A stretch of 64,000 nucleotides of DNA. Origin: CAWGAJ01 sp963820545 (GTDB taxonomy: Bacteria > Planctomycetota > Planctomycetia > Pirellulales > Thermoguttaceae). Position numbers and translations under genes: made by a program. The notes under the pieces were generated by a model that searched no databases, was not told the origin of the DNA, and saw only the letters and a list, made by a program, of their open reading frames with translations. Below are positions 1 to 9,717 of the stretch, in pieces (within the stretch, counting starts at the first letter, position 1; each line of letters opens with the position of its first letter). The stretch lies in the NCBI GenBank assembly GCA_963820545.1, contig CAWGAJ010000001.1:2542001-2606000 (forward strand), read 5' to 3'.

Positions 1-1044
1 GACGAGGTTCGCGGGCAGTACCGCATGTTGATCAACGGCACCTGGGCCACCACGATCATGGCTGTATTGCTTTTCACTCTATTTATTCAGTTGTTTTATC
101 AATGGATTTTCCTGCCGCTGCGGGTCCTTGTGGCGGGTTCGCGCCGCGTGGCCGGTGGAGATTTCGATTATCGCATTCATCTGGCCACTAACGATGAAAT
201 GGCGGAACTGGCCGAGGCCATGAACGACATGACCGCCCGTTTTCAGGACATCCGCAACGATCTCGACCGTCAGGTGCAAGAACGGACCAGACAAGTGGTG
301 CGCGCCGAGCAGATGGCCAGCGTGGGCTTTCTGGCCGCCGGAGTAGCACACGAAATCAACAATCCCTTGGCCTCGATTGCCATGTGCGCCGAATCGCTGG
401 AAACCCGGCTCCGCAGCGCCTTGGATCCGAAAAATGAGCAACACGCGGTGGTTTCCAACTATTTGCGCATGATCCAGGCCGAAGCCTTCCGCTGCAAGGA
501 AATCACCGAAAAACTGCTGGATTTTTCCCGGATTGGTCCCGTGCGGCGGCAAAATACCGACCTGGGCGAATTGATCCAAGGCGTGATCGACATGGTGGGC
601 CACATCGGTAAGTATCAGCGCAAGCGCATCGAGTTTGCCCGCGACGAAACGGTGATCGCCTCCGTGAGCGCACAGGAGATCAAACAAGTCGTGCTCAATT
701 TGCTGACTAACGCCCTGGACAGCCTGGACGAAGACGGCACAGTGCGAATCGAACTGGCCGCGCGGGGATATCATGCCGAAATGACCGTAATCGACAACGG
801 CTGCGGCATGGCGCCCGAGGTGCTAAAACACATCTTCGAGCCGTTTTTCACGCGCCGCCGCGGCGGGCAAGGCACCGGCCTGGGATTGTCGATCAGCTAC
901 CGCATTGTTTCCGACCACGGCGGGACCATCGAGGGCCATAGCGCCGGCGCCGGTCAGGGCGCCACTTTCCGCATGTGTTTGCCTCTTCAGCAGTCACAAC
1001 AGCAGTCGCATAAGGAGAACAGCCATCATTGCCAAGCCGCCTAA
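1..1044 (+). CDS. Sensor histidine kinase, 5' truncated by window edge
   Basis: The C-terminal 347 residues of a membrane histidine kinase are visible; the frame is open to base 1, so the gene begins upstream. Numbering from the ATG at base 25, a transmembrane helix covers about residues 7-30, followed by a HAMP linker (about 30-85), a HisKA dimerisation domain with the phospho-acceptor His109 in GVAHEINNPL, and an HATPase_c domain with N-box NLLTNALDS (225-233), DNGCGM (257-262) and GTGLGLS (283-289). It should autophosphorylate and pass phosphate to the sigma54-type regulator encoded directly downstream. The two genes nearly touch, so they are very likely one operon. The signal sensed cannot be told because the sensor part is missing. 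Confidence 0.93.
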   Translation, partial: DEVRGQYRMLINGTWATTIMAVLLFTLFIQLFYQWIFLPLRVLVAGSRRVAGGDFDYRIHLATNDEMAELAEAMNDMTARFQDIRNDLDRQVQERTRQVVRAEQMASVGFLAAGVAHEINNPLASIAMCAESLETRLRSALDPKNEQHAVVSNYLRMIQAEAFRCKEITEKLLDFSRIGPVRRQNTDLGELIQGVIDMVGHIGKYQRKRIEFARDETVIASVSAQEIKQVVLNLLTNALDSLDEDGTVRIELAARGYHAEMTVIDNGCGMAPEVLKHIFEPFFTRRRGGQGTGLGLSISYRIVSDHGGTIEGHSAGAGQGATFRMCLPLQQSQQQSHKENSHHCQAA

Positions 1045-2407
1045 AAAGTTGAAATTGCTCTTTGCCGACGACGAAAAATCCCTCCAGGAAGTAATGCGCT
1101 TGGAACTGCCGCGCATGGGACACGAAGTGACCGTCTGTCCCGACGGCCTCGCCGCCGTTGCGGCCCTGGAGCGGAACATCTACGATTGCATTCTCGTGGA
1201 TCTGGACATGCCGGGGCTGAAGGGAATGGAAGTGATCGCCCGGGCCAAAGAGCTTTCGCCCGACACCGAGGCCGTGATCCTCACCGGCAAGTCCTCGCTG
1301 GAAACGGCCGTGGCCGCCCTGCGCCAAGGCGTGTTCGATTATCTCACCAAGCCCTGCAAGTTGGTCGACCTGGAAGCCGTGCTCTTGCGCGTGGCCGAAA
1401 AACGCGAATTGACCAACAAATACCGGGCCCTCAAACAGCGTCTGGACCGCCTGGAAGGATCGCCCAATCTGATCGGCAATTCAGAAAATATCGAGCAGGT
1501 GCGCCGGTTGATCACCAAAGTGGCGCCGAGCGACTCCACGGTCCTCATCCTCGGCGAAACCGGCACGGGCAAGGAACTGGTCGCCCGGGCAGTGCACGAC
1601 CAAAGCCTGCGCGGATATGTCTTTTGTGCCCGTCAACTGTGGCGCATTGCCGGAGAATTTAATCGAAAGCGAACTTTTCGGCCATCGCAAAGGGGCCTTC
1701 ACCGGCGCCAACGAACATCGCACCGGACTTATTGAACTGGCCGATGGCGGCACGCTCTTTCTGGATGAAATCGGCGAATTGCCCAAGGCGCTCCAGACCA
1801 AATTGCTCCGCTTCCTGGAAAGCGGCGAGATCCGCCGCGTGGGCGATAACGAGTCGTTCACCTGCGATGTGCGCGTGGTCTGCGCCACCAACCGGCATCT
1901 GGACGAAATGGTCGCGGCCGGCGAGTTCCGCGAAGATCTTTGGTATCGCATCAACACCTTTGAAATCGAACTGCCGCCGCTCAGGGATCAGCTGGAGGAC
2001 GTGCCGCTTTTGGCCCGGCATTTGTTTGCGCCTGCGGCGCCCGGGTGGGTGCAGAGGACGAAATCTTCACTCCCGAGGCAATGGAAATTCTTTGCCTATA
2101 CTCCTGGCCGGGCAACGTGCGCGAACTGGCCAACGTTATCGAACACGCAAAAATCCTCTGCGAGCGCCTGCCTATTAGCCCGGAACACCTGCCGCAGCGT
2201 TTTGCCGCCCCGCGCGTCTCGGTGCCCATGAGCCGGCCGACAAGCGGTCAAGGTACGAATTTGAAAGAACTGGAACTACAGGCCATTCACGATGCCTTGG
2301 CCCGGCATAACGGCAACAAACCAAAGGCCGCCGAAGAACTGGGCATCAGCCTGAAAACGCTCTACAACAAGCTCAATCAGGTTACTTCCCTGAGTAAGTC
2401 GGCGTAG
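1025..2407 (+). CDS. Sigma54-dependent NtrC-family response regulator (two frameshifts)
   Basis: Three reading frames join into one NtrC-like protein of about 460 residues: receiver domain (phospho-acceptor Asp59 in LVDLDMPG), AAA+ domain with Walker A GETGTGKE, the sigma54-contacting GAFTGA loop, Walker B region LFLDEIGELP, and a C-terminal Fis-type helix-turn-helix. Frame breaks lie near 1610 (CTGCGCGG context) and near 2040 (GCGCCCGGGTGGG context; one extra G restores the frame). No in-frame ATG precedes the receiver domain. A good ribosome site (AAGGAG, 1012-1017) points to ATC at 1025 or ATT at 1028 as the start, which is rare and may also be an error for ATG. It is the partner of the kinase just upstream and should activate sigma54 promoters. 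The family is certain; the intact state is not. Confidence 0.85.
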
Positions 2408-2783
2408 ATCAAATTTCCTTCAGTAACAACGTTGTACTGCCCAAAATATTTGTTGTCTTCGGGCTAATCTTTCCGAGCCTTTTATCGTGCTATTAAGCAC
2501 GCTCTGTGCGCTAACGATCTACCTCGTTGTAAGTATTGAAGATGAGTCTTATGTCGGAATTTACGGCGAATTTTAGCCCTAGTAGGGGATTGTTTATTAT
2601 AGTTTTGCATATTTCATTAGCCCAAGATCAGGTAGTTGACGGGAAATTGCAGAACAATCCGATTTTACAGCCTAGCTATATGCTAATTTATTATAGCCAC
2701 ACTTTCTCTGGCATTTAGTAATGAATTGTTAATTAGCTAGGATGCCATTTTTTGTCGTCATATTTCCCTGAATTACCAGGGAA
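2408..2783. other. Intergenic, AT-rich, no gene supported
   Basis: This stretch separates the sigma54 regulator from the next signalling operon. It is AT-rich towards its right end and holds a small hairpin (GTGCTATTAAGCAC, about 2488-2501). A 60-codon open frame at 2536-2718 has no recognisable features. A promoter for the downstream operon is expected here, but I see no clear -24/-12 or -35/-10 pair. Confidence 0.5.
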
Positions 2784-3533
2784 ATGAAAAGGGGCCAGAG
2801 ACCATGTATGTACGACCTAAGCAAATTCAGCTTTGTCGAAGTATTGGATGTCGGCGCCAAGTTGAGAAAGATCGCCGCTGGATTGTCGAGTATGGAGGCA
2901 GCCGCCCAGCGTGTTGCATTATTCTTCTATAACAACTTCGATGATACATCAACAGGACAATCATATATTGTACTTGCGCGCTGCTTCAAGACGCATTCCT
3001 TTGGGCTGCTGCCGGCAGATTTGCAGGCTGTTGCGCGGGTGTCATTCAATGGCGAACCTGAACCGAAGCCCGATACGCGCTGTTTAACGTTGCTTGGCAC
3101 GGCGGGCGATCGCCCAGAGTGGAAATCGCGACACCAATCCGTCGGTCACAAAGCGATCCCCCTCACCAGCGAAATAGTTGTTTCGAGTCTCCCGATGGTA
3201 TTGCGACTGGCGAAATCACTCGGCCTCGAAGCACATACTCTTGTATGTCCTGATCCCAAGATACTATTGGAACACGAAAAAGAGGAATTCAACGTGTTTT
3301 ATGTGGCCGAGGCCCTCGGTAGCCCCTATGTCCCGGCTCAGGAGTGGGTGCAGTCGTCTGGAGTGAAATCCGTGATCGGTTTGGGGTTCTTCATCCCGCC
3401 GCTGGACATTTTCGCCTTAATTCTGTTCACCCGCGTGCATGTCGATCAGGGGACGGCCCAGCTCTTCAAGGCACTTACTCTGAGCTTGAAGTTGGCTTTT
3501 TTATCATTGGTATCCGGCCCGGTTTTCGACTGA
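2784..3533 (+). CDS. GAF-like sensory protein ahead of PAS kinase
   Basis: A soluble protein of 249 residues (241 if the ATG at 2808, MYDLSKFS, is the start). From memory it resembles a module often found just upstream of, or fused to, histidine kinases in planctomycetes, cyanobacteria and deltaproteobacteria: an N-terminal MYDLS segment, a central GHxAIPL-like stretch, NVFYVAEALGSPYVPAQE, and a C-terminal hydrophobic strand-rich part typical of GAF-like folds. No catalytic motif is visible. It ends 13 bases before the PAS kinase gene, so the two are almost surely co-transcribed and it probably supplies the input signal. The ligand is unknown. The genomic partnership is firm; the GAF-like assignment is inferred. 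Confidence 0.7.
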   Translation: MKRGQRPCMYDLSKFSFVEVLDVGAKLRKIAAGLSSMEAAAQRVALFFYNNFDDTSTGQSYIVLARCFKTHSFGLLPADLQAVARVSFNGEPEPKPDTRCLTLLGTAGDRPEWKSRHQSVGHKAIPLTSEIVVSSLPMVLRLAKSLGLEAHTLVCPDPKILLEHEKEEFNVFYVAEALGSPYVPAQEWVQSSGVKSVIGLGFFIPPLDIFALILFTRVHVDQGTAQLFKALTLSLKLAFLSLVSGPVFD

Positions 3534-3546
3534 CAAAGGAGATGCC

Positions 3547-4970
3547 ATGATTAACGCTCAGACCGAAATAACGAGACTGCAAGTGGAAGTGGCGACGCTT
3601 AAACAGCTTCTGGATGTCCATGAGCAACAGTCTCACACTTGCCTGAGCACAATCATGCATCAGCAGAAAGAGATCGAAGAACGTTCGCAAAAAATATCCG
3701 TGATTAACGAGAAGCTCCGAAAAACCACTAACTTTCTTGAAGAGCTTTACCGAACAATGCCATGTGCGCTGATCGTGGTTGACGAAAACGGCGTCATCGT
3801 GGCTGCGAACCAGGGTGCGGATGCGCTTTTGGAATACGATAAAACAGAACTCATCGGAGAACCGCTATCGAAAGTCTTTGTAAACGGCACCGTCCCCGAC
3901 TTAACCGAGATCGAAATGTTGGCGGCAAAAGGCGACGTTCTCTGTATCGAGAAGGAGTGCCTGGCCAAGAACGGCAAGACCATCCCTGTCCACTTTTCGG
4001 CCGGGATGATCTCAAATACGGAAGGCACGGGGCGAACAAACTACGGCGTGGTTTGTATCTTGCTCGATATTCGAGATCAGAAGCGACTGGAGATTGAATT
4101 GCGACAGGCGCAGAAATTGGAATCCATCGGCCAACTGGCCGCGGGTATCGCGCATGAAATTAATACACCCACTCAATATATTGGCGACAACACCCGCTTT
4201 TTGCGAGACGCATTCGAGGATTTAGAACCGATTCTTTCGGCTTGCAAGGACCTGATAGAGGCCGAGGGGGCTGCAAACGCCCCTTTCCCTTCGGCGGAAT
4301 TGCTCGAATCCTTGCGCCGGAGCGACATCCAGTACTTGCTCCAGGAAATCCCCTTGGCAATTGAACAATCCTTGGAAGGCGTGGGACGCGTTTCCAAGAT
4401 CGTACAGTCGATGAAGGAGTTTTCGCATCCCGGCACAAATAAAAAACAAGCGATCGATCTAAATCGTGCAATTGAAAGTACGCTCACTGTTGCCCGCAAT
4501 GAATGGAAATACGTGGCGGATTTGCAACTGGACTTGGCTCCCGATCTCCCCCCGGTTATTTGTTTACCCGGCGATATGAACCAGGTGTTTCTAAATCTGA
4601 TTGTGAATGCCGCCCATGCCATGGAAGCCAAGTTGGGACAAAGTCCCAGGGAGAAAGCGCGCTAACCGTGCGGACCAGATGTGACGGGGATAAAATAATT
4701 ATTCAAATTCAAGACACTGGGACCGGTATCCCTCCCAATATTCGCGATCGGATCTACGATCCCTTCTTCACGACCAAGAAGGTTGGACGAGGAACCGGGC
4801 AAGGATTGGCCATCGCACGCAGCATTGTGGTCGACCGCCACGGAGGCGAGATCTTCTTTGATACGGAAGTGGGGCAAGGGACGACGTTTACTATTTGCAT
4901 TCCCCTTCAGCTTTCACCTGCCAATGAAAAAGGCGCCGATCGTGAAGAAGCTCATTCTTTTTGTGGATGA
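3547..4970 (+). CDS. Soluble PAS histidine kinase (frameshift near 4640)
   Basis: The protein starts with a coiled coil (about residues 1-60), followed by a PAS domain (about 65-180), a HisKA region with the phospho-acceptor His in GIAHEINTPTQYIGDN, and an HATPase_c domain split by a frameshift: the first frame ends shortly after the N-box (NLIVNAAHAME) and the second carries DTGTGIP, the F-box DPFFTTKK and GTGQGLAIARS. One missing G in the GGGAC run near 4637 would restore a continuous protein of about 474 residues. No membrane segment is seen, so it is likely cytoplasmic and driven by the upstream GAF-like protein. The HIS box variant (NTPTQYIGDN) is typical of kinases coupled to RR-HD-GYP proteins. 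It overlaps the next gene. Confidence 0.87.
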
Positions 4971-6189
4971 TGAAATAAACATCCTGGATTCGCTGCGACG
5001 AATGCTGTTTCCTCAAACAGAGGAGTGGGAAATGGTTTTTCACGAGCAGGCGGAAAAAGCATGGGAGGAATTGCAGCAGCGGGACTTCGATGCAGTCGTT
5101 TTGGATTTCAAAATGCCCGGCATCGATGGCTTTGAATTGCTGGATCGGATTAAAGAGAACAAACGCACCCGAAAGATTCCCGTGGTGATTCTCACGGGCA
5201 TCCAAGATTGCACTTTGAAACGCCAAGCCTTGGAACGCGGAGCGGCCGATCTATTGAACAAACCCATCGAGCGGGAAGATTTGCTGGCGCGACTCGATAG
5301 CGTCCTGCGTTTGAAGGCCTCGCAAGACGCCCTCGAACTGCACAACATGGAATTGGAGGAGTTGGTCCGGCGGCGCACGTGTGAATTAATCGAATCACAT
5401 CGGGAACTTGTTTGGAGACTGGGAAAATTCGCCGAAGAACGGGATAAAAAAACGGGCAATCACGTCATCCGCGTGGGATTGTATAGTCACGTGATTGCCG
5501 AAGTCATGAGTCTCGATTCGGCAATTATCGAGACCATTGGAATGGTAGCCCCCTTACATGATATTGGGAAAGTCGCAATCTCCGATGAAATTCTTTTAAA
5601 AAAGGTCCACTCACTCCCGAGGAAGCTTTAGTGATGCGGAGACATTGTTGGCTGGGCGCTGAAAATTCTGCGTGGAGATTCAAAATTCCGTCTGGCTTTC
5701 CTGCGCTGGCATGCCCCTTCCGAGTCATATTCGGTTCTCTCCGCCAAGAATCCCTATCTGGATATGGCTGCTATCATTGCGATGGCGCATCATGAAAAAT
5801 GGGATGGCACCGGTTATCCGCGGAAGCTAATGGGGGGAGAGATTCCTTTGGAGGCCCGCATCGTAGCCATTGCCGACGTGTACGATTCCTTGACCTGCGA
5901 CCGCCCTTATTGCCCTGCGTATCCCGAGGAATGGGCCCTGGATTGGCTAAAAGAGAACGCCGGCTCGCACTTTGATCCCCAGGTATATTCCGCCTTCGTC
6001 AAAGGCTTGGCTAAAATCCGCTTCATTCGTCAACAGTTCGCGGATTTTGAAAAAGAATCTGGCGATCAGTTCCCTGAACAGACGGATTGGAATCAAGCTT
6101 CGGAAAACAATTTAAGCAAGAATGTTTCCCCATCGGCCATGGATCTTAGTAATCTTTTATTATCTCCCGGGTTGCCTCCCATGGATTGA
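4924..6189 (+). CDS. Response regulator with HD-GYP phosphodiesterase domain (compensating frameshifts)
   Basis: An N-terminal receiver domain (FVDDE; phospho-acceptor Asp in VVLDFKMPG) is joined through a helical linker to an HD-GYP domain (HDIGK, then HHEKWDGTGYP), the family that hydrolyses cyclic di-GMP. Between the two HD-GYP halves the frame is lost in the A6 run near 5598 and regained in the AAAA run near 5662. Reading across with one A added and one A removed gives the expected GPLTPEE...RGDSKFRLAFLRWHAPSE segment. Such exactly compensating homopolymer changes suggest sequence error rather than decay. It is likely the output of the preceding PAS kinase. The ATG at 4924 overlaps the kinase gene; a GTG at 4942 is an alternative start. 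Confidence 0.87.
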
Positions 6190-6220
6190 GATCGGTCGAG
6201 TTCTTTGTGTTAATAATGAC

Positions 6221-7399
6221 ATGATAAGTGTTTTATTTGTTGATGATGAACCGAAATTGCTGGGAGGATTGCGGCGGATGTTGCACTGCCTCCGCCACGA
6301 TTGGCATTTAGAGTTCGTCCTCGGGGGCCCGCAAGCCTTGGAACGAATGGCCGAATATCCCTTCGACGTCGTGGTTAGCGACATGCGCATGCCGGGGATG
6401 GACGGCTCGCAACTCCTGGAAAAAATCATGGTGCGATTTCCGACTACGGTGCGCATCGTGCTTTCTGGACAATGTGATCGGGAAACTACTTTGAAAGCGG
6501 TTCTGCCGGCCCACCAGTTTTTGATGAAACCGTGCGATTCCGTCCTGCTCCGAGAAACAATTGAACGAGCCTGCCGACTCCAAGGCATGGTGACCGAGGA
6601 GCGTCTCCGCAAAGAAGTTTCACGAGTGACTTCACTACCGAGTACAACCTCGCGGTATGAGGAATTGTCTTCAAACGTCAATGCTGAAAACATTACCATC
6701 AAGCAGATTGCCGAAACTATCGCCTTCGACGTGGGAGCAACTGCGAAAGTGCTGCAACTGGTCAGTTCAGGTTTTTTCGGCGTGCCGCAGAAGTTGATTA
6801 CTCCGGATCGCGCCGTAATGTTGCTTGGTCTGGAAACCATCCAAACGCTGGCACGATCACCACACGTATTTCGTTCCGCCCCGACGCACGCTATTGACGC
6901 AATTTGCGCCTGGATTACAGCCCATAGTATTGAAGTGGCGAAGCACGCCCAAAACATCGCCGCCCGGGAAACAGGCAACGCCGAGGCGTCAATGCAAGCC
7001 TATGTTGCCGGAATGCTGCATGACGTGGGCAATTTAATCCTCATCGAGGGCATCGAAGATCCAACGGCGGCGGCGGAAACTTGGGAAGCTGAAAGACAAC
7101 ATCAGACCACGAAACATTCGGCGCTGGGGGGATACCTTCTCGGGCTCTGGGGACTTCCCGACGCCGTCGTCGACGCCGCGGCTTTTCACCATAGTCCCCT
7201 TCTCTCCGCTGACACGCACTTCACCGCCTTGACGGCGGTTCACGTGGCGGATGTGTTCGCCGCGGAAAATGGCAGCGGAATGCCGTCGTATGAACCCAAA
7301 CTGGATATTGAGTATTTGGAGCGCATTGACTGCCTAAACCGGCTTGCTTCCTGGCGTGAACTTAATTTTTCCCACGAAGTGCAAGAGGCGCTGCGCTAA
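6221..7399 (+). CDS. Response regulator with HDOD domain
   Basis: A 392-residue protein begins directly with a receiver domain (VLFVDDEPK; Asp in VVSDMRMPGMDG; Lys in LMKPCD) followed by an HDOD domain of about 250 residues, recognised by the IKQIAETIAFDVGATAKVLQLVSSGFFG segment and a later MLHDVGNLIL and FHHSPL. HDOD proteins are HD-superfamily signalling proteins, usually without proven catalysis, linked to motility, stress and second-messenger control. The ATG at 6221 puts the receiver at the extreme N terminus; an upstream open frame has no such logic. The gene follows the RR-HD-GYP gene by 31 bases and closes the signalling operon. The frame is intact. Confidence 0.9.
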   Translation: MISVLFVDDEPKLLGGLRRMLHCLRHDWHLEFVLGGPQALERMAEYPFDVVVSDMRMPGMDGSQLLEKIMVRFPTTVRIVLSGQCDRETTLKAVLPAHQFLMKPCDSVLLRETIERACRLQGMVTEERLRKEVSRVTSLPSTTSRYEELSSNVNAENITIKQIAETIAFDVGATAKVLQLVSSGFFGVPQKLITPDRAVMLLGLETIQTLARSPHVFRSAPTHAIDAICAWITAHSIEVAKHAQNIAARETGNAEASMQAYVAGMLHDVGNLILIEGIEDPTAAAETWEAERQHQTTKHSALGGYLLGLWGLPDAVVDAAAFHHSPLLSADTHFTALTAVHVADVFAAENGSGMPSYEPKLDIEYLERIDCLNRLASWRELNFSHEVQEALR

Positions 7400-7497
7400 G
7401 CGAGCGTCACCATTTGGCCAAGAGATCGTCGGAAGTTTCCCACCACTCTCGCCGATCGAAACTATTCTTTTCTTCCTCTATCATCCATCTTTCTAAA

Positions 7498-8106
7498 TTA
7501 TTTCACCTTTCGCACTACGCCCACCACTGCGCCCAGCACGCGGGCGTTTTTTACGTAAATGGGCTTCATCGACGAGTTGGCCGGCTCCAGGCGGATGCGG
7601 TTCTTTTCCGGAAACCAGCGTTTTAGCGTGGCTTCGCCTTCGTCGGTCATGGCCACCACGATCTGGCCTTTGTGCGCGGTGCGTTGTTTTTGGATCACCA
7701 CGTAGTCGCCGTCGGCGATTTGATCATCGACCATCGAGTCGCCGCGGACTTGCAGCACGAAAATATTCTTATTCTTAGGATCGAACATCTCGCCGAAATC
7801 GACGCGTTCGTTTTGCTCCACGGCCTCGTGCAGCACGCCGGCGGCAATCTGGCCGGCCAAGGGCAGGCCGCGATCGTAGATCGGCTCGGCCACCAATTGA
7901 ATCGCCCGGGATAGGTTTTGCTCGCGTTTGATAATCCCCTTTTTCTCCAGGGCCTTCAGATGGCAAACCACGCCATTCGGAGAGCTGATATCAAACTCCT
8001 GCCCAATTTCCCGCACTGTGGGGCCGTATCCTCGGGTGCGGATCTTATCGCGAATGAACTCGTAAACGGCCTGCTGACGTTCTGTCAAATTTTCAAATAG
8101 ATCCAT
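7498..8106 (-). CDS. lexA: LexA SOS repressor
   Basis: At 202 residues this has the usual LexA length. The N-terminal winged helix (about 1-65) carries the LTERQQAVYEFI and GYGPTVREIG segments. The cleavage site is Ala-Gly in LPLAGQIAAG, and the C-terminal S24-type protease domain has the catalytic Ser in RGDSMVDD and Lys in ATLKRWF. LexA represses DNA-damage genes and cleaves itself when RecA filaments form. A candidate operator lies about 57 bases upstream. The gene is monocistronic as far as seen and converges on the HDOD regulator gene. Confidence 0.97.
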   Translation of the reverse strand: MDLFENLTERQQAVYEFIRDKIRTRGYGPTVREIGQEFDISSPNGVVCHLKALEKKGIIKREQNLSRAIQLVAEPIYDRGLPLAGQIAAGVLHEAVEQNERVDFGEMFDPKNKNIFVLQVRGDSMVDDQIADGDYVVIQKQRTAHKGQIVVAMTDEGEATLKRWFPEKNRIRLEPANSSMKPIYVKNARVLGAVVGVVRKVK

Positions 8107-8162
8107 GTTTTCTCCAGTTATTTAAAATCTAATAAAGCGGACAGTGGCAACCTCTGGATAAT

Positions 8163-8175
8163 TGTACAATATACA
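8163..8175 (-). promoter_or_regulatory. Candidate LexA operator upstream of lexA
   Basis: TGTACAATATACA is a 13-base inverted repeat with TGTA/TACA arms and a 5-base spacer, about 57 bases upstream of the lexA start. On the lexA strand it reads CTGTATATTGTACA, close to half of the enterobacterial CTGT(TA)nACAG operator. LexA genes are usually autoregulated, which makes the position plausible. The binding motif of planctomycete LexA is not something I can confirm from this window. Confidence 0.35.
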
Positions 8176-8260
8176 GGCGTATAGAGTCAAGCTGAACGCA
8201 GAACTAAGCATGCAGAAGGCAGAACTATCACTTCCTCGTTCGTATCTTTACTTCCGCGTT

Positions 8261-8300
8261 CCCTCGCCCCTGACCTCTGATCCCTGACCTCTGACCTCTA
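8261..8300. repeat. Pyrimidine-rich CCCTGACCTCTGA tract
   Basis: The tract reads as repeated units of the type CCTGACCTCTGAT and abuts the 3' end of proB. Similar C/T-rich wording with CCCCTGCC or CCCTATCCCC occurs at 10171-10206, 27653-27690 and 54652-54700, always next to a gene end or start, so this seems to be one degenerate low-complexity repeat family. Confidence 0.5.
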
Positions 8301-9446
8301 TTTCCTCACGCTGGTTACAACCATGTTGTCGCGGTGGATGATCTCGTCGTAAGGGCGGCAACCGAGCACTTCGGCGATCTGATGTGTTTTGAGGCCTTTG
8401 ATGCGGCGGACTTCTTCGGCGCTGTAATTGGTCAAACCCCGGGCAAATTCGCGGCCTTGCACGTCCCGCAGCGAAACCACGTCACCCTTGCTGAAATCGC
8501 CTTCTGCTTCCACCACGCCGATGGCCAGCAGGCTTTTGCCTCTCTTTTCGATGGCCTCCCCTGCCCCGGCGTCGAGCAAGAGTCGGCCGCGGGGCTTAAC
8601 CGTCAGCCCGATCCAGCGTTTTCGGGCAGCCACGGTCTGGCCCTGGGCCAGGAATAATGTGCCGACGGTCTCGCCCGAAATGATACGAGGCAAAACGTCG
8701 GGCGAGCGTCCATAGGCAATAATCACATTTTCGCCGCCGGTGGTCGCCAATCGAGCCGCTTCGAGTTTACTTGCCATGCCCCCCTTGCTTACTCCGCCCA
8801 ACTTATCGCACGCAAGACTGAATATCGAATCGTCCAGCCGATCGACTGTAGGAATCACTTTACTGCCTGGCAGATTTGGATCGCCGTCATAAAGTCCTTC
8901 CACGTCCGAAAGCAACACTAAAAGCGGGGCGAGAATAAGATTGGTAATCATTGCCGCCAAGCGATCATTATCGCCAAAGGTAGTCTGCAATTCCTCGACG
9001 GCCACGGTGTCGTTTTCGTTGATGATCGGCACTAATCCCAGTTCCAGGAGGGTGACCAAGGTATTCCGGGCGTTAAGGTACCGATTGCGATTCTCCATAT
9101 CTTCGGCGGTCAGTAGGATTTGGGCGGCATGTCGGCCGTGTTTGGAAAGCGCCCGTTCGTATGATTCGATCAACATGCTTTGACCAACGGCAGCCACGGC
9201 CTGGAGATGAGCCAGATCGGCGGGACGGGTTTTCAGACCCAGCCGGCCCATGCCTGCCCCCACGGCTCCGGAACTTACCAGCACCACTTTCCGGCCTTTG
9301 TCCATCACCTGATGGATCTGTTCCGCCAGGCTGTGGATTCGTTGTTCATCGAATTTTCCATCGGCCTGGGTGAGAACTCGGGTGCCTACTTTAACCACCA
9401 TCGTTGTGGCAATGGCGGCGATTTCTTGGCGAATAAGATCAGCCAT
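8298..9446 (-). CDS. proB: Glutamate 5-kinase
   Basis: This enzyme phosphorylates L-glutamate to glutamyl 5-phosphate, the first step of proline synthesis. The amino-acid kinase domain (about residues 10-255) shows VVKVGTRVL, VSSGAVGAGM, INENDTVAVEE, FGDNDRLAA and KGGMASKLEAA, and a C-terminal PUA domain (about 275-380) is present as in full-length bacterial ProB. The ATG at 9446 (MADLIRQ) is preferred over an upstream TTG. No proA is seen nearby. A pyrimidine-rich tract runs up to its stop codon. Confidence 0.96.
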   Translation of the reverse strand: MADLIRQEIAAIATTMVVKVGTRVLTQADGKFDEQRIHSLAEQIHQVMDKGRKVVLVSSGAVGAGMGRLGLKTRPADLAHLQAVAAVGQSMLIESYERALSKHGRHAAQILLTAEDMENRNRYLNARNTLVTLLELGLVPIINENDTVAVEELQTTFGDNDRLAAMITNLILAPLLVLLSDVEGLYDGDPNLPGSKVIPTVDRLDDSIFSLACDKLGGVSKGGMASKLEAARLATTGGENVIIAYGRSPDVLPRIISGETVGTLFLAQGQTVAARKRWIGLTVKPRGRLLLDAGAGEAIEKRGKSLLAIGVVEAEGDFSKGDVVSLRDVQGREFARGLTNYSAEEVRRIKGLKTHQIAEVLGCRPYDEIIHRDNMVVTSVRK

Positions 9447-9717
9447 GTTTTTTACCCGCGGCAAGAAGATACCCTGCTTCAGCCAAACGCAGTAATACTT
9501 TATTCAACGCCTTCCAGAATATCGCATCCGAGGCTAAAAAGGAAGGGGCCGCCCCTTGAGCCCTGCACGCCCTATTATCCAGGCCGGCCCACAGGAGAAA
9601 GCCTTGATCTGCTTTGGTCCGCAGTCACGAGAGAGTATTATTGCCGCAGACGGCAATAAATTAACGGTTGCAAACGCCATTCGTTACTTTTAGCGCGGAG
9701 AAGTCCGGCAGTTATTG

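Noticed and set aside
2536..2718. 60-codon open frame in the AT-rich gap
   Set aside because: No ribosome site, no recognisable features, AT-rich random composition.
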